From DASSFG01 sp035547915 (GTDB lineage: Bacteria > Planctomycetota > Planctomycetia > Pirellulales > JAICIG01), in contig DASZTS010000047.1 in NCBI GenBank assembly GCA_035547915.1, positions 1 to 35,530 of the forward strand: DNA of 35,530 bases, read 5' to 3'. Positions 1 to 8,003 of the stretch are shown one piece after another. Under the pieces are notes generated by a model. The model was given only the letters and a program-made list of their open reading frames with translations, did no database searches and was not told the origin of the DNA. How positions within the stretch are numbered: the first letter of the stretch is position 1; the number at the start of each line of letters is the position of its first letter. The position numbers were made by a program, and so were the translations under genes.

Positions 1-242
1 TCCGGAACAGCGTGTGGTAGTTTGTCCCTCGCACTTCCCAGCCCACCTAACTTCCGGTGGAAGCGCCAAAAATTACGCTAACTCTCCGATTGACACGCGC
101 CGGGCGACCTGCTCCGCGCGCAATTCCCCTTATGCACCCGATTGCCAGAGCCGGGGTTGACTCCGTCATGACAAAGCCTTACAAGGCCGCCACAAACGGC
201 AGACCGGCGTCGGGTTGCCTCGGCCAAACGGAATTCGCGCCC

Positions 243-1523
243 ATGAATCGACTACTTCAGGTGAGCGTTTTCGCCGGGGTAACGCTCATCTTGTTTGCCA
301 AGGCGCCACACTTATATCTACGGCCCCCGCTCGCGTACGAAGACGGTCGCGATCTCTTTTCCTTCTATTTCGAGCACCGCGAGCCTGAATCGATCCTAAG
401 GTCGTACAACGGCTACGTCTCGCTCGTGCCAAACCTCGCCGGTTATTGCGCCGCCTGGATGCCTCTGCGCTTCTTGCCAAGGACGTACTCTTTTTGCGCT
501 CTGTTTTTCAATTCGCTGGCCTTAGGGCTGTTCTGCACCAATCGCTTCCGCCCAATTGTGCCGTCGGACGCCGCTCGAGCGGCTGTCTGCCTATTTCTGG
601 CCATCATGCCGTTGGGTGATTATGCGGTGTTGACGACCGCGATGTATTCACTATGGCCACTGTTGCTCACACTGCTCTTGATGTTGTTGGTTCCGTTCGG
701 CGGCAATGGCGCGTTGCGCGTTGGCATCGTCGTTGGTCTGTCACTGTGCGTTTGCAGCCACCCCCTCTCGATAGTCGCAATGCCGGTCTTGGTTTTCAAT
801 TGCTGGCGACACTCCGCCTGGCGCGAGCGGTCCATGAATATCGCCTTGCTGGGCGTCACGGCGGTGTACCTTGCCTTCGGAACGTCGCCTCGTGCTTCCC
901 CCGATTGGCCTGCTAGCTTGCGGTCGACGGGCGCCATTGCCCTGGAGCGCGTCTATCTGGAGAGCGTCGTCGGCGCGCTTCGTCGGTTAGCGTGGCACGG
1001 AGGGGGGCACCCCCCCTGGTTGAACATATGCCTCGGCGCGACGTGCCTGGCGCTGTATTGCGCCATACTGTTGGTAGTCCGTTCACGCGTCGATCGCCAA
1101 CTGCTGGCGCCGATTCTGATTCTGAACTACCTGATTTGGGCCTTGACGGTTGGGAGCGTGCTGGGCCGCGGCTTGACCGACAGCACGCTGTTAGAGCACT
1201 ATTTCCCCACGCGATACACGTTCATTCAGGAATTCTGCTGGCTCCTGGCGCTGAGCATGACCGCCGTCCGGCTGGCACCGCAATGCATTGTAACGCCGAC
1301 CGTGCGACGCTTAGCAACCGCGGCAATATTTGCCTTCGCCACGACGCTGTCTGTCGAAAACCGGGTGCTGTGGGAGTACGACGTTGGGGGCATGGCCGGC
1401 AATGAGGTGCGTGAATTCATGCGCCAAGTGGAGTGGGTACAAAGAAATGTGCCTGCCAGCGCCCGGCCGATCGAACTGGCCTTGGAACGCGACATCTGGT
1501 CGGTGCGAATCGGCGTGCGGTGA
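243..1523 (+). CDS. Polytopic membrane protein, possibly GT-C glycosyltransferase-like
   Basis: About 426 residues with many hydrophobic segments, so an integral inner-membrane protein. After the first helix comes a short loop with an acidic YEDGRDLF motif. A charged loop in that place is typical of GT-C enzymes that use lipid-linked sugars, but no family signature is certain. I start at the ATG at 243, directly before the first hydrophobic helix. The frame stays open upstream to 57, but that 62-residue stretch is basic, low in hydrophobicity and unlike a natural N-terminus. The C-terminal 45 residues are soluble and the gene ends at a TGA at 1523. It runs opposite to the minus-strand block that follows. 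It is a clear coding region by length and amino-acid composition; the function is inference only. Confidence 0.6.
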   Translation: MNRLLQVSVFAGVTLILFAKAPHLYLRPPLAYEDGRDLFSFYFEHREPESILRSYNGYVSLVPNLAGYCAAWMPLRFLPRTYSFCALFFNSLALGLFCTNRFRPIVPSDAARAAVCLFLAIMPLGDYAVLTTAMYSLWPLLLTLLLMLLVPFGGNGALRVGIVVGLSLCVCSHPLSIVAMPVLVFNCWRHSAWRERSMNIALLGVTAVYLAFGTSPRASPDWPASLRSTGAIALERVYLESVVGALRRLAWHGGGHPPWLNICLGATCLALYCAILLVVRSRVDRQLLAPILILNYLIWALTVGSVLGRGLTDSTLLEHYFPTRYTFIQEFCWLLALSMTAVRLAPQCIVTPTVRRLATAAIFAFATTLSVENRVLWEYDVGGMAGNEVREFMRQVEWVQRNVPASARPIELALERDIWSVRIGVR

Positions 1524-1602
1524 CGCGGTAGATATCCAGGCCGGCGTTTTGGACGGGAGGTCATTTCTCCAACAAGAATGGGCCGATCACCAATGCGTCT
1601 AA

Positions 1603-2142
1603 TTAGGCGAGCATGTCGAGCGATTGCCCGGCGCCAGTCGACGAGGCGTTTTCGATCTCCTCCAAAAGTGTCGAGCCCGAAGCGGTCGCGTTGCTGGTTG
1701 CGCCGGACCCCGTTGAGCTGGACCCCGCCGAACCGGACGTCGATGACTGTCCGGTAGCGTTGCTTTCCAAGGCTTGGACCAGGCCGTTGAGAACGCGGCG
1801 GGCGTGGTGGCCGTGATGGCCTTGCGAGGCCGCGTTGCCGTTGGTTCCTTGGTCGTTGAGCTTGTCGACGATCGTCTGAATCTGGCTCTGCGAGAATCCG
1901 GCCTGCGACAACGTATTCGTCACGCTATTGTCGAGTTGCGTCTGGTAGCCGGCCGGGTTACCTGCGGCTCCGGAGAGTGCCTGCTGCAGATCGGTCTGCA
2001 ATGCCTGCTGCAAGCTTTGCACCTGGTCGGTGGAAAGCTGCGGCAGAGATTGGGTGTCGAAGGAGGAACTGGTGCCTTGCTGCTGTTGGGCCAACTGGGC
2101 GTTCAGCGCAGCGGTCGACGACGAAATGTTTTGAATGGACAT
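1603..2142 (-). CDS. Gln/Ser-rich low-complexity protein, unknown function
   Basis: A 179-residue protein without cysteine. The N-terminal half is rich in Gln, Ser and Leu and looks alpha-helical (SLQQALQTDLQQALSG). The middle carries a His-rich HHGHHARR patch followed by a short helix, and the C-terminal part is a Ser/Thr/Gly/Ala linker-like stretch. The ATG at 2142 was chosen because GGAGG lies five bases upstream; the longer open frame to 2280 has no such site. There is no signal peptide or membrane helix. I do not recognise a family. It is last in the minus-strand block, 147 bp after the DUF1080 gene, and the gap is large enough for its own promoter. Coding is likely because of the ribosome-binding site. 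Confidence 0.6.
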   Translation of the reverse strand: MSIQNISSSTAALNAQLAQQQQGTSSSFDTQSLPQLSTDQVQSLQQALQTDLQQALSGAAGNPAGYQTQLDNSVTNTLSQAGFSQSQIQTIVDKLNDQGTNGNAASQGHHGHHARRVLNGLVQALESNATGQSSTSGSAGSSSTGSGATSNATASGSTLLEEIENASSTGAGQSLDMLA

Positions 2143-2289
2143 AGAGCCTCCGTACACGTGAACCGTGGGATGGCTGCTGTCCCGGCATGACAGCCTTTGC
2201 TGGGGCCCGATCGGGCCGGCACCTAATATCGGCGGCCGAACATGGTTACTTGAGCCAGTCGCCCGACGAAGGTGAATCATCGGCGGGCA

Positions 2290-3036
2290 TCACCGCCCCG
2301 TTGGCAGGTCGGCAAGGCGGATATTCTTGAATTCGGCCCACATCGGCGCTCCGGCATGAAGCTGAAGAGCCACAATACCTTCGCTCAGAGTAAGCTCGAG
2401 GTCGTTGTCGGTGAGATCGACAATCAGCCGCCCATTGAGGTAATGACGAATGCGATGGCCCTGGGCCACGATAGCCACCTCGTTCCAGTCGTCGAGTTTG
2501 AAGAGCTTTTCGAAACCTGCCTGGTCGATCAGCTTGTCGTCGACAACCTGCTTTCCGCTTTCGCTCCAGATCGCCCGTTCGCCCACAAGACAGAGCCGGC
2601 CGCGCTTGCCGCCTTCGTCGTAAATGAAGCCGGCGACGGAAGGGAGCTTGATTTCATTGCGTATTTCGTGCTGATAACCGCGGACCACCCAACCGTTGCT
2701 GACGTTTCCCTCGGTGATGTGCTTCGAGCGGTATTGGATTCCGGAGTTGTTCGTCGCATTACATCGGAAGGAAAGTCGCAGATCGAAATCCTTCGGCTTT
2801 CCTCCGTTCCAGATGATGAATGTATTCCCCTTCGCGGACTTCTCGGCCGTAGTCTCGCCGTGAATCGCTCCATCCCGCACGCTCCACAGCCGCGGATCTC
2901 CGTTCCAGCCTTGTAAGCTCTCGCCGTTAAAAATGGCGCGCATGCCCGCGGGCTCGGAAGGTACCTCCGACTCGCTCTCGGCACGAAGGTCGCAAGGCAC
3001 AATGAACAATCCGAACAAGATCAAGCAGCGGATCAT
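2290..3036 (-). CDS. DUF1080 / 3-keto-disaccharide hydrolase family secreted protein
   Basis: A 248-residue protein with an N-terminal signal peptide (MIRCLILFGLFIV, cleavage near LRA-ES) and one concanavalin-like beta-sandwich domain of the DUF1080 family (PF06439). Visible family marks are FNGESLQGW near the mature N-terminus, WSVRDGAIHG, DFDLRLSFR, NSGIQYRS, DDWNEVAIVAQGHRIRHYLNG, and the closing IALQLHAG with EFKNIRL. Family members act outside the cytoplasm on sugars; some hydrolyse 3-keto-glycosides. The substrate here is not known. The ATG at 3036 was chosen over a TTG four codons upstream because GGAG lies six bases before it. DUF1080 paralogues are very common in Planctomycetes, which supports the host assignment. 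Confidence 0.9.
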   Translation of the reverse strand: MIRCLILFGLFIVPCDLRAESESEVPSEPAGMRAIFNGESLQGWNGDPRLWSVRDGAIHGETTAEKSAKGNTFIIWNGGKPKDFDLRLSFRCNATNNSGIQYRSKHITEGNVSNGWVVRGYQHEIRNEIKLPSVAGFIYDEGGKRGRLCLVGERAIWSESGKQVVDDKLIDQAGFEKLFKLDDWNEVAIVAQGHRIRHYLNGRLIVDLTDNDLELTLSEGIVALQLHAGAPMWAEFKNIRLADLPTGR

Positions 3037-3185
3037 GATGTTCTCCAATCCAAGGCGGGAGCGCGTTTACCGTTGCCGGTTTTCAGGCCACGTTACCAAC
3101 CGAGTAGTACGCGGGCAAGATGCGCACCCCGCGCGTGGTACTGGGGAGATGTCGAAACGGACCTGCCTAGAGCCGATCGCGGTAC

Positions 3186-4928
3186 TTACCGCGCGACCTG
3201 CGAGGTCCACCCGCTGGGTGTGACCGTTTCCGAAGACCAACCGGGGCGCACGCGGCGAAACGGCCAGAACGAAAGCGATGTCAGCACCAGCCCCGCGCCG
3301 CCGGCGAGCAGCAAAAACTCCAGCGCGCGGCGCAAATCGATCGGCCGCTGGTCGAGCGGAAGGCCGCGGTACGTGACCCACCACGGACGTAGTGAACTGA
3401 GTACCTGGTAGTCACGGGCCTCGAAGCGCTTGTCCGTTTTGACATAGATAATGAGTGGCAACGTCGGCGCCTTCGCAGGAGTAAACGAAGTGGCCGGCGG
3501 ACCGTCGTAGGTGAGCACATCCCAAAGCTGCGACGGGCGCGCCAGTAGTTGCGAACGGTCGAAGCGAAAATAGGTCCACGGGTTCGTCAAGAACGCTTCG
3601 GCCGCGACAACGTTGTCACCCGTGAAGAACCGCATCGGTTCGAGCGTCAGCCCCAAAACCTGTACGGCCAAGGAGACGGCCAGCAGGGTTGCCGCTTTCC
3701 ACCGTTGTACGCAAGCGACGGAAACGGGAACGAACAACCACAGCAGACCGAACACCGGGGTGAGGTACCGCGGTCCCCACGACGGCTCGCCGGAGAAGAA
3801 GCGGATCGTCCCAATAAAAACCAGAAATGCCGCCGACGATAGGCCGACCGTCAACGAGAATTGCCGTTGCCGACGATAGCTAATGGTAAGCCCATAGAGT
3901 GCCAGCACGATAGCCGGCCAGTACCAGAGGGCTCCCACACCGGGGCTGATCAACAGGCTCAACAGGCCGGCCAACGGATTTCCGGGCCAGAGGGCTACGT
4001 ATTCTCCACGCGCCTCGGCCACGCCGGCCCAGGTGCTCGGCGGAAACTTCCAAAGGTCGTAAAGCTCGTACACGATGACGCCCAGCGCGGCGTAGAAACA
4101 GACGACGCGCGCCCGTTGCCGTCGTTCGTTCGAAGCCAGATTGGATCGCCAGAGCAGGGCAATGACCGCGGGCATGAGGAGCACGAGCGGCGGCTTGCAG
4201 TTAAAAGCCAGCCCCATGAGCAAGCCTACCAAGGCGGCGCCTCGGTAGAACGATTTCTTGGCCTTGTTCGCCGCGGGATCGGACGATTCGTCGGCCACCC
4301 TGCCCCGAACCTTCTCCCAATTCGCGAGACGAGCTGCGGCATAGATCGCCGTCAAGACGACCAGCGTTCCCAAAACGTCGTCGTACGCCGTCGTGCCGTA
4401 ATACCACAGCGGAGTACAAAAGATGCCGCCCGCCGCCCACAGGATCGAAGCGAGGCGGCCATGCCCGGCACGTCGAAACCAATCGGCATAGAGCGCGGCG
4501 ATCAGACCACAAAGCACCGCACCGGAGAGCGAAAAGAAGAACTGCCGGCGAACCTCGCGCGTCGGCCCCGTGGCGTCGGCAACGAGGATCGACGCCGCTG
4601 CCACCAAAGTATGGGGAAAGCGGTAATTGCTATAACGATCGCCATTGCGGCCGGGAAAGACGGCGAACCAGGTATCGGCGTCACGCACGACCGAGTCGCC
4701 ATGTTCGACGATGCTGCGCGCGACCTGATACCGTGTCTGACCGTCGATCACATCGATTCGACCGCCCGACGAGATCGCAACCACCGCGAATACAAAGACG
4801 GCTAATCCAGTGAGCGCCAGCAACCAGCTCGCCGACCTCTGTAGCGCACAACAGGCAGGATGGCCCTCGTCCACTCCGCTTACAGTGGTCTCCGCCCGTT
4901 GAACAGGTTCCGTCGCAGCATCCGTCAT
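3186..4928 (-). CDS. Large polytopic membrane protein, probable GT-C/GT39-like glycosyltransferase
   Basis: About 580 residues. A short polar N-terminus is followed by a first helix (WLLALTGLAVFVFAVVAI), an extracytoplasmic loop with charged residues (GGRIDVIDGQTRYQVARSIV), at least nine further hydrophobic segments, and a soluble tail ending in one more helix. This architecture fits membrane glycosyltransferases that use polyprenyl-phosphate sugars. The first-loop aspartates are where the catalytic acid sits in such enzymes, but that assignment is inference. The start is the ATG at 4928: AAGGAG lies five bases upstream, and the start overlaps the stop of the GT4 gene as ATGA, so translation is probably coupled. 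The frame is open further upstream, but that part is the GT4 gene in another frame. Confidence 0.75.
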   Translation of the reverse strand: MTDAATEPVQRAETTVSGVDEGHPACCALQRSASWLLALTGLAVFVFAVVAISSGGRIDVIDGQTRYQVARSIVEHGDSVVRDADTWFAVFPGRNGDRYSNYRFPHTLVAAASILVADATGPTREVRRQFFFSLSGAVLCGLIAALYADWFRRAGHGRLASILWAAGGIFCTPLWYYGTTAYDDVLGTLVVLTAIYAAARLANWEKVRGRVADESSDPAANKAKKSFYRGAALVGLLMGLAFNCKPPLVLLMPAVIALLWRSNLASNERRQRARVVCFYAALGVIVYELYDLWKFPPSTWAGVAEARGEYVALWPGNPLAGLLSLLISPGVGALWYWPAIVLALYGLTISYRRQRQFSLTVGLSSAAFLVFIGTIRFFSGEPSWGPRYLTPVFGLLWLFVPVSVACVQRWKAATLLAVSLAVQVLGLTLEPMRFFTGDNVVAAEAFLTNPWTYFRFDRSQLLARPSQLWDVLTYDGPPATSFTPAKAPTLPLIIYVKTDKRFEARDYQVLSSLRPWWVTYRGLPLDQRPIDLRRALEFLLLAGGAGLVLTSLSFWPFRRVRPGWSSETVTPSGWTSQVAR

Positions 4929-6067
4929 GCCTGCTCCTTCGTCAACGTCTGATACGCTTCTTCGAGCCGTGCCGCAATTCGTCGCCAGTCGTAGCCAGCG
5001 GCAGCCTCGGCCAGTTGTTTTTGATAGGTTTCGCGGGATTCGCAAAGTAGCTCACCGCAGGCTGTGGCGATCTTGCCCGCCTCGGCGGGAACGACTCGGC
5101 CTTTATTCGGTTCATCGACCAATTCGGTCATCGCGTTCTCGTCGCCGGTGCAAACGACCGCGAGAAGGCCACATCCCCACGCTTCCACGACCGAGATCCC
5201 AAACCCCTCTCGCTCGGAAGGCGCGACCAGCACTCGGGCGGACTTCATCAGACCATAGACTTGCTCGGCCGCCGGCAACTTTCCATAAAAGTGCACCGCC
5301 GATTCCAGACCGAGTTCGGCAACGCGCGCCTCGAGCCGCCCGCGTTCCGGTCCGTCTCCCACGATGGCCAACGTGGCGGCCGGATGCGTTCGGCGTAGCA
5401 CGGCGAGCGCTTCGATCGCCAGATAAATTCTCTTATGGGGCAAGAGTCGTCCGACGCAGATCAGATCGTGGGTTTGATCGGCGGGTGGCGCGGTCGCGAT
5501 GGTCTGGAGGTCTACGCCGCAGGGCACGAGCGTGATGCGCTCGCTGGGGTATCCGGCGGCGATCAAGCGGCGGCGCGTGACCTGGCTGATGGCAATGATG
5601 TGCGGCGAACACGCCTGAGCCAGTCTCTCGATCCAGCGGCCGAAGATGCCACGCCAGCCGAGGTAACGATACCAATAGTCGCCCCAGTATTCGTACCACG
5701 TGACGATCAGCGTTCGGCGGCGGATACGGCTGGCAAGCCACGCCGCCGGCACGGAAAAGAACGGCATGTTCGCCACGTCCCACACTTCTTCGCGACTTCG
5801 CAGCAGTGCGCCGAAAAGCCGGCCGCCGAAGGTGATGGCCTCCAAGATCCTTCGCCGGCCATTGGCATGATACAGAGGAACGGGGGCACCGACCGCCACA
5901 TAACGACAGCCGGGCAGGCACGCTTCGCCCTCTTCGTCCCAATAGCGAAAGCCGTAGAGCGCGACACCATGCTCGCGACGGAGCACTTCGGCTACGGCGT
6001 AGTTTCTCCGTTCGACGCCCCCGGCGACAAAAGGATAAACGGCGTCATAGACCAACGCGATCTGCAC
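4925..6067 (-). CDS. Glycosyltransferase family 4 (GT4, GT-B fold)
   Basis: About 380 residues. The N-terminal Rossmann half opens with MQIALVYDAVYPFVAGGVERR, which carries the glycine-rich GGVER loop of GT4 enzymes. The C-terminal half carries LICVGRLLPHKR, LAIVGDGPERGRLEA, VHFYGKLP and the E-x7-E type motif SEREGFGISVVEAWGCG that binds the nucleotide-sugar. It should be a retaining transferase acting at the cytoplasmic face; donor and acceptor are unknown. The start is set at the GTG at 6067, which gives the normal GT4 N-terminus. A TTG at 6136 adds 23 Arg/Cys-rich residues that do not fit the family. It is first in a two-gene unit with the membrane protein downstream (ATGA overlap) and divergent from the methyltransferase at 6167. 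Confidence 0.88.
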   Translation of the reverse strand: MQIALVYDAVYPFVAGGVERRNYAVAEVLRREHGVALYGFRYWDEEGEACLPGCRYVAVGAPVPLYHANGRRRILEAITFGGRLFGALLRSREEVWDVANMPFFSVPAAWLASRIRRRTLIVTWYEYWGDYWYRYLGWRGIFGRWIERLAQACSPHIIAISQVTRRRLIAAGYPSERITLVPCGVDLQTIATAPPADQTHDLICVGRLLPHKRIYLAIEALAVLRRTHPAATLAIVGDGPERGRLEARVAELGLESAVHFYGKLPAAEQVYGLMKSARVLVAPSEREGFGISVVEAWGCGLLAVVCTGDENAMTELVDEPNKGRVVPAEAGKIATACGELLCESRETYQKQLAEAAAGYDWRRIAARLEEAYQTLTKEQA

Positions 6068-6166
6068 GGCGACCCATCGTCGTTGCGCGGAAGGGCAAAA
6101 GACTCTGCGACAAAGAAATGTACGTCGTGAAAGCAATGGCCTTGGGTCGCCGTGCTAGGCTAGCGT

Positions 6167-6940
6167 ATGCGTACACATTTCAATCTCTCGGCGGCCGAAT
6201 ACGAGGCTTGCCGCTCCGGCGCCGTAGAGCAGCGTCGACGACGACTCGTGCGGGCCGAGATAGATGCGTTATCCGGTATAAAGCGCACCGTCGAACTCGG
6301 TTGCGGGCCGGGCAGGTTTTTGGCGGAACTGGCCCACGACTACCCGCACATCGAGTTCACGGGTATCGATATCAATCCGGGCATGATCGAGCATGCTCAG
6401 CGTCGATATCAGACCGCGAACCTGCGCTACGAGTTGCTCGACATCACGACGAGCGATCATCTGACCGGGATGGACTTTGCGTTCAGCATCGACGTACTCC
6501 ATCACATACACGATCTGGCGACGTTTTTTCAGGCCGTACACCGGTCGATGTGCCCTGCCGGAGTCTGGCTGGCGATCGAGCCGAACGTCTATCATCCGTA
6601 TATCTATTACTCGCAAGAGCGCATGCGGCGGGCCGGTTTTGATGAAGACCATTTCCGACCCTGGGTGGCGGAGCCGCTTTTGGCCCGAGCCGGATTCACT
6701 ATCTCCCGCCGGGGTTTTGTCTCGATTTTTCCCGGTGCGATCCGCCGGCTGCCGCGCCCCCTGGAATGGTTCGAGCAGTGCTGCGAAAACTGGCCGTTTT
6801 TGGGCGGGAGCGTCGTCTACCGGCTCATCTCGCAAATTAACTCGGGTTGCGAGGCTCCGACGGCAGTTCTGGCCGCCCTGTCGCCCACGCCGGTTGTGGA
6901 TTGTGGGTGCGCGGCTGCCGAAATCGAATCTGCTTCGTGA
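6167..6940 (+). CDS. Class I SAM-dependent methyltransferase
   Basis: A 257-residue protein. Motif I is VELGCGPGR (residues 42-50), the acidic SAM-ribose contact is in GIDIN (Asp about 68), and the post-motif region is FAFSIDVLHHIHD (Methyltransf_11/25 type). After the Rossmann core there is an EPNVYHPYIYYSQERMRRAG segment and a hydrophobic PLEWFEQCCENWPFL region that could bind a lipid or polyprenyl acceptor. The last 35 residues are Ala/Pro-rich and probably not part of the fold. It sits 99 bp divergent from the GT4 gene, so a shared promoter region is likely. A role in modifying a glycan or quinone is possible but not shown by the sequence. Confidence 0.88.
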   Translation: MRTHFNLSAAEYEACRSGAVEQRRRRLVRAEIDALSGIKRTVELGCGPGRFLAELAHDYPHIEFTGIDINPGMIEHAQRRYQTANLRYELLDITTSDHLTGMDFAFSIDVLHHIHDLATFFQAVHRSMCPAGVWLAIEPNVYHPYIYYSQERMRRAGFDEDHFRPWVAEPLLARAGFTISRRGFVSIFPGAIRRLPRPLEWFEQCCENWPFLGGSVVYRLISQINSGCEAPTAVLAALSPTPVVDCGCAAAEIESAS

Positions 6941-6974
6941 ATTATTAAAGATCTCGATTTGACATGCCGCAGAG

Positions 6975-6986
6975 TTGACCTAAGTT
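6975..6986 (+). promoter_or_regulatory. Motif TTGACCTAAGTT upstream of the riboswitch
   Basis: The 12-mer TTGACCTAAGTT occurs here and again at 9049-9060. Similarity continues after it: both copies follow with a pyrimidine-rich step and then ACAG. A TTGACA at 6959-6964 sits 16 bases before the TAAGTT half, so it could also be read as a weak -35/-10 pair. It is the best candidate start region for the transcript that carries the riboswitch. The role is inferred from position only. Confidence 0.3.
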
Positions 6987-7169
6987 TCCTGTACAGAGAC
7001 GAGTGTGTTCACGCGACTCTCTGTGGCGGTGATCGGAAACAGTCGCCGCCACGCAGCTCAAAGCGAGTTGACGTTTTCTGAAACACGGCCGGGTGCAACT
7101 TGTTGTGCCTTACCGTCACGTCCAGAGAAAAACGTCCGCCGCGCATGAAACTGCGTAAACAATGGGCCT

Positions 7170-7275
7170 GCCGCCCTGCATCCTCGACAAAGGCAAACCG
7201 GTCGTGAGGCCGGGACGCAAAGCCAAGGACCAACCATGCTTGCGTGGTTGGCGGCCTGGCTGCCGAAAGGGTGTT
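7170..7275 (+). ncRNA. Cyclic-di-GMP-I (GEMM-I) riboswitch
   Basis: The core matches the GEMM-I consensus closely. GGCAAACC is at 7192-7199. P2 pairs 7198-7203 with 7208-7213 and is closed by a GUGA (GNRA) tetraloop at 7204-7207. The invariant GGGACGCAAAGCC lies at 7212-7224. P3 begins with GCC 7222-7224 pairing GGC 7258-7260 and contains a seven-base-pair stem CCAACCA/TGGTTGG (7230-7236 with 7245-7251). The closing UGCCGA is at 7261-7266, with UGCC able to pair GGCA of the 5' strand in P1. The base aligned with Vc2 G20 is G (7192), which favours c-di-GMP over the cGAMP-selective variant with A there. The aptamer sits about 230 nt before the Flp pilin. The outer ends of P1 are approximate. 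Confidence 0.9.
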
Positions 7276-7279
7276 GGTC

Positions 7280-7303
7280 GAGCGGCCGTGAAAGCGGCCG
7301 CTC
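7280..7303 (+). promoter_or_regulatory. Perfect hairpin just after the riboswitch (possible expression platform)
   Basis: GAGCGGCCG at 7280-7288 pairs perfectly with CGGCCGCTC at 7295-7303 across the six-base loop TGAAAG. It starts within about five bases of the aptamer's 3' end, where an expression platform is expected. No T-run follows, so it is not a standard intrinsic terminator. It could pause polymerase, protect an RNA end or work with Rho. The remaining leader to 7504 holds no open frame I believe in. Confidence 0.5.
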
Positions 7304-7504
7304 CGGGACAAGCACTTCCGATCAGTTGGCGAGGGCATGGTGCGTGTAAGGACAACGTGGGTATGGCTGCGGTGCGTTGCAGGCCAAGCTGGTCCGCGAG
7401 GACTGGCGCACTACCGCGGACAACCCGTTATTAACTTGAAATGGTTCGCCTGATCAAAACCGCCTTGTGCGGGCCGTGGGCAACCAAAGAAATCGGAGGA
7501 TGCA

Positions 7505-7687
7505 ATGAAGAATCTCGCTCTGAAGGTGCAACGTTTTCTGGTTTCGGAAGACGGCCCAACCGCGGTCGAGTACGCCGTGATGTTGGCCTTGATCGTGATC
7601 GTCTGCTTGACGGCAATCGGTTCGATCGGCTCGAAGGCCAACTCGACGTTCTCCGCTGTCGCGGCCTCGCTCACCGCTGCCAGCTAA
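7505..7687 (+). CDS. flp: Flp-family type IVb pilin
   Basis: A 60-residue protein with the Flp layout: a short basic leader (MKNLALKVQRFLVSEDG), the processing site after Gly17 followed by the PTAVEYAVML box, then one hydrophobic helix (LALIVIVCLTAIGSIG) and a short Ala/Ser-rich tail. The Glu-Tyr pair after the cut site is the Flp hallmark and is where the CpaA-type peptidase works. GGAGG lies six bases before the ATG. It is the major subunit of a Tad pilus used for surface attachment. It sits behind the c-di-GMP riboswitch and is followed 61 bp later by an intrinsic terminator, which would let pilin be made in excess over the assembly proteins. Confidence 0.95.
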   Translation: MKNLALKVQRFLVSEDGPTAVEYAVMLALIVIVCLTAIGSIGSKANSTFSAVAASLTAAS

Positions 7688-7748
7688 CCACGTCGGGCGC
7701 GCGGTGTCTCGGCATCTTCGCCGGACGGGTGCAGCCGCCTTCCTAATT

Positions 7749-7788
7749 GCCCTCGGGGTCCTTTCGGGCCCCGAGGGCCGTTCTTTCT
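7749..7788 (+). terminator. Intrinsic terminator after the pilin gene
   Basis: GCCCTCGGGG (7749-7758) pairs with CCCCGAGGGC (7769-7778), a 10-bp GC-rich stem with a 10-base loop, followed by the T-rich stretch CGTTCTTTCT. It would end most transcripts after the pilin. The T-run is interrupted, so some read-through is possible. Confidence 0.8.
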
Positions 7789-7798
7789 GGCGATTTCT

Positions 7799-7969
7799 TT
7801 GAAGAAGGCGCGCCAACACCTGTTGCCGTGTTGTGCCGTTTTCGTTCGACGGCGGACCAACCGCCGTCGAGTACGCCGTCATGCTAGGCTTGATCGTCGT
7901 CGTTGCCTTAGCGCAATCGGCGCCAACGGGTCGAATGCGAACGCCACGTTTTCGGCCGCAGCGGCCTAG
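7799..7969 (+). pseudogene. Frameshifted second Flp pilin
   Basis: Reading frames here spell pieces of a second Flp pilin. A leader-like KKARQHLLP begins at 7802 (after a TTG). Then, in another frame, FDGGPTAVEYAVMLGLIVVVAL covers the processing site and the first part of the helix. After a further frame change near 7910, AIGANGSNANATFSAAAA runs to a TAG at 7967-7969. The EY box and helix match the intact pilin at 7505 at DNA level, so this is a tandem duplicate. No single frame is open, and there is no ribosome-binding site. Two shifts, one before the EY box and one in the helix, make a single sequencing error an unlikely explanation. Confidence 0.8.
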
Positions 7970-8003
7970 CTGACGGCAGGTAGTCAACCTTGAGACCGCG
8001 GAC

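Noticed and set aside
1..242. Open frame from 57 leading into the first gene
   Set aside because: The stretch is basic and without family features; nothing else is recognised in the first 242 bases.
3861..4805. 314-codon open frame on the plus strand
   Set aside because: Antisense of the large membrane protein; highly charged and no start site.
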